Shown here: positions 13,901 through 25,900 of the stretch, in pieces
How the letters are laid out: each line of letters opens with the position of its first letter
Position numbering within the stretch: the first letter of the stretch is position 1
Assembly (NCBI GenBank): GCA_014155875.1
Contig: JACEFZ010011693.1
Location: forward strand, 43,332-107,331
Source of the DNA: Cepaea nemoralis
Taxonomy: Eukaryota; Mollusca; Gastropoda; Stylommatophora; Helicidae
DNA: 64,000 nucleotides
Reading direction: 5' to 3'
Translations under genes and position numbers: made by a program
Notes under the pieces: generated by a model
Told to the model about the DNA's origin: nothing
The model's input: only the letters and a program-made list of their open reading frames with translations
Databases searched by the model: none

Positions 13901-16900
13901 ATGTTCTGTGATAATAGTGTATGTTCTGTGATAACAGTGTATGTTCTGTGATAACAGTGTATGTTCTGCTCACACAGTGATGGTTCTGTGATAACAGTTG
14001 TATGTTCTGTTCACACAGTGACTGTTCTGTGATACAGTGTATGTCTGTTCACACAGTAACTGTTCTGTGATAACAGTGTATATTCTGTTCACACAGTGAT
14101 TGTTCTGTGATAACAGTGTATGTTCTGTTCACACAGTAACTGTTCTGTGATAACAGTGTATATTCTGTTCACACAGTGATTGTTCTGTGATAACAGTGTA
14201 TGTTCTGTTCACACAGTAACTGTTCTGTGATAACAGTGTATATTCTGTTCACACAGTGATTGTTCTGTAATAAGAAGTGTATGTTCTGTTCACACAGTGA
14301 CTGTTCTGTGATAACAGTGTATGTTCTGCTCACACAGTGATTGTTCTGTAATAAGAAGTGTATGTTTAGTTCACACAGTGACTGTTCTGTGATAACAGTG
14401 TATGTTCTGCTCACACAGTGAATGTTCTGTGATAACAGTGTATGTTCTGCTCACACAGTAACTGTTCTGTGATAACAGTGTATGTTCTGCTCACACAGTG
14501 AATGTTCTGTGATAACAGTGTATGTTCTGCTCACACAGTGACTGTTCTGTGATAACAGTGCATGTTCTGCTCACACAGTGAATGTTCTGTGATAACAGTG
14601 TATGTTCTGCTCACACAGTGAATGTTCTGTGATAACAGTGTATGTTCTGTTCACACAGTAACTGTTCTGTGATAACAGTGTAAGTTCTGCTCACACAGTG
14701 ACTGTTCTGTGATGACAGTGTATGTTCTGTTCACACAGTGACTGTTCTGTGATAACAGTGTGTTTAGTTCACACAGTGACTGTTCTGTGATGACAGTGTA
14801 TGTTCTGTTCACACAGTGATTGTTCTGTAATAAGAAGTGTATGTTCTGTTCACACAGTGACTGTTCTGTGATAACAGTGTATGTTCTGTTCACGCAGTGA
14901 CTGTTCTGTGATAACAGTGTATGTTCTGTGATAATAGTGACTGTTCTGTTCACACAGTGACTGTTCTGTGATAACAGTGTATGTTCTGTTCACACAGTGA
15001 CTGTTCTGTGATAACAGTGTATGTTCTGTGATAATAGTGAATGTTCTGTGATAACAGTGAATGTTCTGTGATAACAGTGTATGTTCTGTGATAACAGTGT
15101 ATGTTCTGCTCACACAGTGATGGTTCTGTGATAACAGTGTATATTCTGTTCACACAGTGATTGTTCTGTGATAACAGTGTATGTTCTGTTCACACAGTAA
15201 CTGTTCTGTGATAACAGTGTATATTCTGTTCACACAGTGATTGTTCTGTTCACACAGTGACTGTTCTGTGATAACAGTGTATGTTCTGCTCACACAGTGA
15301 ATGTTCTGTGATAACAGTGTAAGTTCTGCTCACACAGTGACTGTTCTGTGATGACAGTGTATGTTCTGTTCACACAGTGACTGTTCTGTGATAACAGTGT
15401 GTTTAGTTCACACAGTGACTGTTCTGTGATGACAGTGTATGTTCTGTTCACACAGTGATTGTTCTGTAATAAGAAGTGTATGTTCTGTTCACACAGTGAC
15501 TGTTCTGTGATAACAGTGTACGTTCTGCTCACACAGTAACTGTTCTGTGATAACAGTGTATGTTCTGTTCACACAGTGACTGTTCTGTGATAACAGTGTA
15601 TGTTCTGTTCACACAGTGACTGTTCTGTGATAACAGTGTGTTTAGTTCACACAGTGACTGTTCTGTGATGACAGTGTATGTTCTGTTCACACAGTGATTG
15701 TTCTGTAATAAGAAGTGTATGTTCTGTTCACACAGTGACTGTTCTGTGATAACAGTGAATGTTCTGTTCACACAGTGACTGTTCTGTGATAACAGTGTGT
15801 TTAGTTCACACAGTGACTGTTCTGTGATGACAGTGTATGTTCTGTTCACACAGTGACTGTTCTGTGATAAACAGTGTGTTTTAGTTCACACAGTGACTGT
15901 TCTGTGATGACAGTGTATGTTCTGTTTTCACGGCAGTGACTGTTCTGTGATAACAGTGTATGTTCTGTTCACACAGTGACTGTTCTGTGATAACAGTGTG
16001 TTTAGTTCACACAGTGACTGTTCTGTGATAACAGTGTATGTTCTGTTCACACAGTGACTGTTCTGTGATAACAGTATGTTTAGTTCACACAGTGACTGTT
16101 CTGTGATAACAGCGTATGTTCTGTTCACGCAGTGACTGTTCTGTGATAACAGTGTGTTTAGTTCACACAGTGACTGTTCTATGATAACAGTGTGTTTAGT
16201 TCACACAGTGACTGTTCTGTGATAACAGTGTATGTTCTGTTCACGCAGTGATTGTTCTGTGCTAACAGTGTGTTTAGTTCACACAGTGACTGTTCTGTGA
16301 TAACAGTGTGTTTAGTTCACACAGTGACTGTTCTGTGATAACAGTGTATGTTCTGTTCACACAGTGACTGTTCTGTGATAACAGTGTATGTTCTGTTCAC
16401 ACAGTGACTGTTCTGTGATAACATGTATGTTTGTTCACACAGTGACTGTTCTGTGATAACATGTATGTTTGTTCACACAGTGACTGTTCTGTGATAACAG
16501 TGTATGTTCTGTTCACACAGTGACTGTTCTGTGATAACAGTGTGTTCTAGTCACACAGTGACTGTTCTGTGATAACAGTGTATGTTCTGTCACACAGTGA
16601 CTGTTCTGTGATAACAGTTTTTTGTTCCAACAGTGACTGTTCTGTGATAACAGTTGTTCGTTCACACAGTGACTGTTCTGTGATAACAGTGTGTTTGTTC
16701 ACACAGTGACTGTTCTGTGATAACAGTGTGTTTAGTTCACACAGTGACTGTTCTGTGATAACAGTGTATGTTCTGTTCACACAGTGACTGTTCTGTGATA
16801 ACAGTGTGTTTAGTTCACACAGTGACTGTTCTGTGATAACAGTGTGTTTAGTTCACACAGTGACTGTTCTGTGATAACAGTGTATGTTCTGTTCACACAG

Positions 16901-19900
16901 TGACTGTTCTGTGATAACAGTGTGTTTAGTTCACACAGTGACTGTTCTGTGATAACAGCGTATGTTCTGTTCACGCAGTGACTGTTCTGTGATAACAGTG
17001 TGTTTAGTTCACACAGTGACTGTTCTATGATAACAGTGTGTTTAGTTCACACAGTGACTGTTCTGTGATAACAGTGTATGTTCTGTTCACGCAGTGATTG
17101 TTCTGTGATAACAGTGTGTTTAGTTCACACAGTGACTGTTCTGTGATAACAGTGTGTTTAGTTCACACAGTGACTGTTCTGTGATGACAGTGTATGTTCT
17201 GTTCACACAGTGACTGTTCTGTGATAACAGTGTGTTTAGTTCACACAGTGACTGTTCTGTGATGACAGTGTATGTTCTGTTCACGCAGTGACTGTTCTGT
17301 GATAACAGTGTATGTTCTGTTCACGCAGTGACTGTTCTGTGATAACAGTGTGTTTAGTTCACACAGTGACTGTTCTGTGATAACAGTGTGTTTAGTTCAC
17401 ACAGTGACTGTTCTGTGATAACAGTGTGTTTAGTTCACACAGTGACTGTTCTGTGACGACAGTGTATGTTCTGCTCACACAGTGACTGTTCTGTGATGAC
17501 AGTGTATGTTCTGCTCACACAGTGACTGTTCTGTGATAACAGTGTGTTTAGTTCACACAGTGACTGTTCTGTGATAACAGTGTATGTTCTGCTCACACAG
17601 TGACTGTTCTGTGACGACAGTGTATGTTCTGCTCACACAGTAACTGTTCTGTGATAACAGTGTATGTTCTGCTCACACAGTGACTGTTCTGTGACGACAG
17701 TGTATGTTCTGCTCACACAGTAACTGTTCTGTGATAACAGTGTATGTTCTGCTCACACAGTAACTGTTCTGTGATGACAGTGTATGTTCTGTTCACACAG
17801 TAACTGTTCTGTGATAACAGTGTGTTTAGTTCACACAGTGACTGTTCTGTGATAACAGTGTGTTTAGTTCACACATTATATGTTCAGTGAATACATCACA
17901 TGGGTATAGACTGCTGGAGACCCCATGAGGGTGGACAAACTCACACTAGTCCTTTTTAATTATGAAGGATGTCATCTTCTTTAGGAATAGTGATAAACTT
18001 CCGTGGTTTCCACGCCTTGCATAGGAGCCTATATTTTCAATTTGTGTAGGATACTTGCTTTATCTGTAGTTGTTTTCATGTGGGGGTAACGAGCCAAATT
18101 CCAAGCTTCCTGAAGAAGGCTACAAAGGATAAGAACCCATCCCAACCGGAATACTCTTATCAATATCCTAGTCTAATTATTTTTCATCTCACAATCACCA
18201 TTGTGACTGTTTTCTTGATATTCAAGGAGAGTCCTATCTTTGCACTCTCTGTTACTACAATATCCAACAACTGTTGTAGATTTGTTGTATTATCCATAAC
18301 CAATACTGTGCCATCTGCATATTGTATATTGTTTATATTATAACCTCCGGATACTATTCCTGGCTTCTCTTTAATCTCTCTCATTATTACTTCACTATAG
18401 AGGGAGAAGAGATCCGGTGACAAGACACAGCCCTGTCATACTCCTAGCTTTATTTGATTATAATTGCCCTCTTTATTTCCCATTTTAATTGCTGCTACTT
18501 GGTTCCAGTAAATATCCTTTATTATTCTTAGATCTTCCCATGAATTTTAATTTCTTCCAACATTTTAATCAGTTCATTATGTTTTACTATATCAAATGGA
18601 GATATGATACAAATAAAATATGTTCTAAGAAATAAACTACTAGCTACTACTACATACGCTACTAGGGAACACTTACAAAATAAACAACATTCGCTGCAAA
18701 TACTCAGACGGCTAGGAAACAGAACAAGAATGAAATTTACCAGAACATATTAACACCTGTAGTGTTCTCCAGTGTGTAACAGTGGATAACCACTTGTAGT
18801 GAACTGTCATGTGACCAACTTCTCTACACACCTACAACAGTGTATGGATGTATTGTATCAGTGTAACTGGGTATGACCCGTGTCAAAGGTCACAGTTCAT
18901 CAACAAAACACACGCCACTTGTTTCGATGTTTATTTAAGTGACAGAGTATTGCTCCCATAAGACAGCATACATGACGCCTGTAATCGATGAAGCTATGGG
19001 CGTCTGGCCCGTGATGGTATAGTCGTTAACAATTACGTAGAATATTAACAACAACTATTGCTGGTTTTTGTTGTACATCCACGCCAACAGAATGCCAGTC
19101 CAAATATGTATTATACCGCAGTCTTCTCAAAAAGCTTCTCAGAAACTAATTTCAACTGACTCAGTGACCAACTCTGCCTTATAACTCTAATGTGCACTGC
19201 TCTGCCCTGCCAGACCCTATGCGACTGAACTCTGACTGTCTCTCACTCTACATTCCTCTCTCTGCATTGCTGAACGAACGCTGAACAAATGTTGAACGAG
19301 TCCTTGAACGCGACCTTGAACAAATGCCTGAATGAGTCCTTGAGCGAGATTCTGAACCAGACTTTGAAACAGCCTCTGAGCCAGTCTTGAACCAGTGCTT
19401 GAACGTATGTTTAAACGTATGTCTGAGCCAGTCTTGAACCAGTGCTTGAACGTATGTTTAAACATATATCTGAGCCAATCTTGAACCAGTGCTTGAACGT
19501 ATGTTTAAACAATCCTACAAACCAACTTTACTCAAACTCCTAAACATCAATTCAATTTAATTCAACTAAACATCACTCTGAACCAGTCTTCTAATCAGGC
19601 TTCGAACTAGACTTCTGAACCACACTCTGAACCAATCTTCTAACCAGACTTCCTGAATGTCGTCTTCTGCACCAGAACTCGTACCAGACTTCTGAACCAG
19701 GGCTTGAACGGGGTTCAACAAAACTTCAACCCAAACTTCAACCCAGACTCCAACATCTCTAAATGAATCTTCGAACCAACATAAATGATACTTTGAACCA
19801 CTCTAAACAAATCTTCAACTAACCTAAACAATACTTTGAACCACTCTAAATGAATCTTTATTCCATCTTACATAATACTAGATTCTGCTGCAACTTGCTC

Positions 19901-22900
19901 TTCTTAAATACCCCTAAAATCTGTGAGTGACTGAAGTATAGACACTGTCTGGATGTGGTGTATGTGACAGAAGTATAGACAATGTCTGGATGTGGTGTAT
20001 GTGACAGAAGTATAGATAATGTCTGGATGTGGTGTATGTGACAGAAGTATAGACACTGTCTGGATGTGGTGTATGTGACAGAAGTATAGACAATGTCTGG
20101 ATGTGGTGTATGTGACAGAAGTATAGATAATGTCTGGATGTGGTGTATGTGACAGAAGTATAGACAATGTCTGGATGTGGTGTATGTGACAGAAGTATAG
20201 ATAATGTCTGGATGTGGTGTATGTGACAGAAGTATAGATAATGTCTGGATGTGTTGTATGTGACAGAAGTATAGACAATGTCTGGATGTGGCGTATGTGA
20301 CAGAAGTATAGATAATGTCTGGATGTGTTGTATGTGACATAAGTATAGAAACAATGTCCTGGATGTGGTGTATGTGACAGAATATAGATATGTCTGGATG
20401 TGTTGGAGTGACAGAAGTATAGACAATGTCCTGGATGTGTGTATGTGACAGAAGTATAGACAATGATTGGTGTATGTGACAGCATTATAACCCTGTCTTG
20501 TGGTGTATGTAAGCAGAGTATAGACAATGTCTGGATTGGTGTATATGACAGAAGTATAGATAATGGCTGGATGTGGTTATGTGACGAAGTATAGACACTG
20601 TCCTGGATGTGGGTGTATGTGAACAGAAGTGATAGACAATGTCTGGATTGTGTATGTGACGAGATATGGCCTGTCTGGATGTGGTGTATTGACAGAAGTA
20701 TAGATAACTATCTGGATGTGGGGTTTTTGACAGAAGTATAGACACTGTCTGGATGTGGTTAGTTAGACACTAAGTCTAGACAATGTCCTGAAGTGGTGTA
20801 TGGTTGACAGAAGATATACACGTCTGGATGTGGATGTATTTGACAGAAGTATAAGATCCTATCTGGATGTGGGGTGATGTGACGAAGTATAGATACTGTC
20901 TGGATGTGGTGTATATGACAACAGTATAGTAATGTCTGATGTGGTGTATGAGCCAGAACGTATAGACATGCTGGATGTGGTGTCTGTGACAGAGATTATA
21001 AACCTGTCTGATGTAGTTGTATGTGACAGAAGTATAGATACTATCTGGATTTGGTGTATGTGAAGAAGTATAGTATGACTGTCTGGCATGTGGTGTATAT
21101 GCAGAAGGTATAGCACTGTCTGGATGTGGGGGGTGTATGTGCGAAGTATAGACACGGGTCTTGTGTGGTGTAATGTGACAGAAGTAAGACAATGTCTGGA
21201 TGTGGGTGTATGTGAAAGAAGTATTAGACACGTGTCTGGATTTTAGTGTATGTGACAGAAGTATAGATACTATCTGGATGTGGGGTATGTGACAGAAGTA
21301 TAGACACTGTCTGGATGTGGTGTATATGACATAAGTATAGATAATGTCTGGATGTGGTGTATGTGACAGAAGTATAGATAATGTCAGGATGTGGTGTATG
21401 TGACAGAAGTATAGACACTGTCTGGATGTGGTGTATGTGACAGAAGTATAGACAATGAATGTGGTGTATGTGACAGAAGTATAGACACTGTCTGGATGTG
21501 GTGTATGTAACAGAAGTATAGACAATGTCTGGATGTGGTGTATATGACAGAAGTATAGACAATGTCTGGATGTGGTGTATGTGACAGAAGTATAGACAAT
21601 GAATGTGGTGTATGTGACAGAAGTATAGACACTGTCTGGATGTGGTGTATGTGACAGAAGTATAGACAATGTCTGGATGTGGTGTATGTGACAGAAGTAT
21701 AGACACTGTCTGGATGTGGTGTATGTGACAGAAGTATAGACAATGTCTGGATGTGGTGTATGTGACAGAAGTATAGACACTGTCTGGATGTGGTGTATAT
21801 GACAGAAGTATAGATAATGTCTGGATGTGGTGTATGTGACAGAAGTATAGACACTGTCTGGATGTGGTGTATGTGACAGAAGTATAGATACTATCTGGAT
21901 GTGGGGTATGTGACAGAAGTATAGACACTGTCTGGATGTGGTGTATATGACATAAGTATAGATAATGTCTGGATGTGGTGTATGTGACAGAAGTATAGAT
22001 AATGTCTGGATGTGGTGTATGTGACAGAAGTATAGACACTGTCTGGATGTGGGGTATGTGAAAGAAGTATAGACACTGTCTGGATGTGGTGTATGTGACA
22101 GAAGTATAGACAATGTCTGGATGTGATGTATGTGACAGAAGTATAGATACTATCTGGATGTGGTGTATATGACAGAAGTATAGACAATGTCTGGATGTGG
22201 TGTATACGACAGAAGTATAGATACTATCTGGATGTGGTGTATATGACAGAAGTATAGATACTATCTGGATGTGGTGTATGTGACAGAAGTATAGATACTA
22301 TCTGGATGTGGTGTATGTGACAGAAGTATAGACAATGTCTGGATGTGGTGTATGTGACAAAAGTATAGACACTGTCTGGATGTGGTGTATATGACAGAAG
22401 TATAGACACTGCCTGGATGTGGTGTATGTGACAGAAGTATAGACACTGTCTGGATGTGGTGTATGTGACAGAAGTATAGATACTATATGGATGTGGTGTA
22501 TGTGACAGAAGTATAGATACTGTCTGGATGTGGTGTATATGACAGAAGTATAGACACTGTCTGGATGTGATGTATGTGACAGAAGTATAGACACTGTCTG
22601 GATGTGGTGTATGTGACAGAAGTATAGACAATGTCTGGATGTGGTGTATGTGACAGAAGTATAGACACTGTCTGGATGTGGTGTATGTGACAGAAGTATA
22701 GATACTATCTGGATGTGGGGTATGTGACAGAAGTATAGACACTGTCTGGATGTGGTGTATATGACAGAAGTATAGATAATGTCTGGATGTGGTGTAGTGA
22801 CAGAAGTATAGATAATGTCAGGATGTGGGTGTATGTGACAGAAGTATAGACACTGTCTGGATTGGTGTATGTGACAGAAGTATAGACAATGAAATGTGGT

Positions 22901-25900
22901 GTATGTGCAGAAGTATAGACACTGTCTGGATGTGGTGTATGTACAGAAAGTATAGACTAGTCTGGATGTGGTGTATATGACAGAAGTATAGACAATGTCT
23001 GATGTGGTGTATGTGACAGAAGTATAGACAATGAATGTGGTGTATGTGACAGAAGTATAGACACTGTCTGGATGTGGTGTATGTGACAGAAGTATAGACA
23101 ATGGTCTGGATGTGGTGTATGTGACAGAAAGTATAGACACTGTCTGGATGTGGTGTATGTGACAGAAAGTATAGACAATGTCTGGATGTGTGGTATGTGA
23201 CAGAAGTATAGACACTGTCTGGATGTGGTGTATATGACAGAAGATATAGATAATGTCTGGATGTGGTGTATGTGACAGAAGTATAGACACTGTCTGGATG
23301 TGGTGTATGTGACAGAGTATAGATACTAATCTGGATGTGGGGTATGTGAAAGAAGTATAAGACACTGTCTGGATGTGGTGTATGTGACAGAAGTATAGAC
23401 AATGTCTGGATGTGATGTATGTGACAGAAGTATAGATAACTATCTGGATGTGGTGTAGATGACAGAAGTATAGACAATTTCTGGATGTGGTGTAGTACGA
23501 CAGAAGTATAGATACTAGTCTGGATGTGGTGTATATGACAGAAGTATAGATAACTGTCTGGATGTGGTGTATGTGACAGAAGTATAGATACTATCTGGAT
23601 GTGGTGTATGTGACAGAAGTATAGACAATGTCTGGATGTGGTGTATGTGACAAAAGTATAGACAACTGTCTGGATGTGGTTATATGACAGAAGTATAGGA
23701 CACTGCTGGATGTGGGGTATGTGACAGAAGTATAGACACTGTCTGGATGTGGTGTATGTGACAGAAGTATAGATAACTATATGGATGTGGTGTATGTGCA
23801 GAAGTATAGATACTATCTGGATGTGGTGTATGTGACAGAAGTATAGATACTATCTGGATGTGGGGTATGTGACAGAAGTATAGACACTGTCTGGATGTGG
23901 TGTATATGACAGAAGTATAGATAATGTCTGGATGTGGTGTATGTGACAGAAGTATAGATAATGTCAGGATGTGGTGTATGTGACAGAAGTATAGATACTA
24001 TCTGGATGTGGGGTATGTGACAGAAGTATAGACACTGTCTGGATGTGGTGTATATGACAGAAGTATAGATAATGTCTGGATGTGGTGTATGTGACAGAAG
24101 TATAGATAATGTCAGGATGTGGTGTATGTGACAGAAGTATAGACACTGTCTGGATATGGTGTATGTGACAGAAGTATAGACAATGAATGTGGTGTATGTG
24201 ACAGAAATATAGACAATGTCTGGATGTGGTGTATGTAACAGAAGTATAGACAATGTCTGGATGTGGTGTATATGACAGAAGTATAGACAATGTCTGGATG
24301 TGGTGTATGTGACAGAAGTATAGACAATGAATGTGGTGTATGTGACAGAAGTATAGACACTGTCTGGATGTGGTGTATGTGACAGAAGTATAGACAATGT
24401 CTGGATGTGGTGTATGTGACAGAAGTATAGACACTGTCTGGATGTGGTGTATGTGACAGAAGTATAGACAATGTCTGGATGTGGTGTATGTGACAGAAGT
24501 ATAGACACTGTCTGGATGTGGTGTATATGACAGAAGTATAGATAATGTCTGGATGTGGTGTATGTGACAGAAGTATAGACACTGTCTGGATGTGGTGTAT
24601 GTGACAGAAGTATAGATACTATCTGGATGTGGGGTATGTGACAGAAGTATAGACACTGTCTGGATGTGGTGTATGTGACAGAAGTATAGACAATGTCTGG
24701 ATGTGGTGTATGTGACAGAAGTATAGACAATGTCTGGATGTGATGTATGTGACAGAAGTATAGATACTATCTGGATGTGGTGTATGTGACAGAAGTATAG
24801 ATACTGTCTGGATGTGGTGTATATGACAGAAGTATAGATAATGTCTGGATGTGGTGTATGTGACAGAAGTATAGACACTGTCTGGATGTGGTGTATGTGA
24901 CAGAAGTATAGACACTGTCTGGATGTGGTGTATGTGACAGAAGTATAGATACTATATGGATGTGGTGTATGTGACAGAAGTATAGATACTGTCTGGATGT
25001 GGTGTATATGACAGAAGTATAGACACTGTCTGGATGTGGTGTATGTGACAGAAGTATAGACACTGTCTGGATGTGGTGTATGTGACAGAAGTATAGACAA
25101 TGTCTGGATGTGGTGTATGTGACAGAAGTATAGACACTGTCTGGATGTGGTGTATGTGACAGAAGTATAGATACTATCTGGATGTGGGGTATGTGACAGA
25201 AGTATAGACACTGTCTGGATGTGGTGTATGTGACAGAAATATAGATAATGTCTGGATGTGGTGTATGTGACAGAAGTATAGATAATGTCTGGATGTGGTG
25301 TATGTGACAGAAGTATAGATAATGTCTGGATGTGGTGTATGTGACAGAAGTATAGACAATGTCTGGATGTGGTGTATGTGACAGAAGTATAGATAATGTC
25401 TGGATGTGGTGTATGTGACAGAAGTATAGATAATGTCTGGATGTGGTGTACGTGACAGAAGTATAGATAATGTCTGGATGTGGTGTACGTGACAGAAGTA
25501 TAGACAATGTCTGGATGTGGTGTACGTGACAGAAGTATAGACAATGGATGTGGTGTATGTAACAGAAGTATAGACACTGTCTGGATGTGGTGTATGTAAC
25601 AAAAGTATAGACACTGTCTGGATGTGGTGTATGTGACATATGTACAATATCTAGACATGAGGGTCAGACTGTGTTCCTGAATATATGCACCAAAACCAAG
25701 AAAATACATTATAACAACAAAGATACACTCAACATGTCTGGGGACATAACATTCAGTGGTTGAGGTGATGAGGCAGAAATGCACGCAAAGTTCAAATCTG
25801 CTGGACCTGTTGGTCTGGGACATGTATGAAATATGTTAAGACAGTTCAAGGCCATATGAGTGCAGGTACCTTAATAGGGAAGATTTTTCTCAGTTGGGAT

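Noticed and set aside
13860..17876. CRISPR array
   Set aside because: Direct repeats are contiguous, with no unique spacers, and the context is a eukaryotic intron.
19858..25823. Long minus-strand frames (up to 619 codons) in the 37-bp array as a repeat protein gene
   Set aside because: The frames are translations of a stop-free unit in all phases, lie inside an intron of the MPPED-like gene, and have no domain or splice context.
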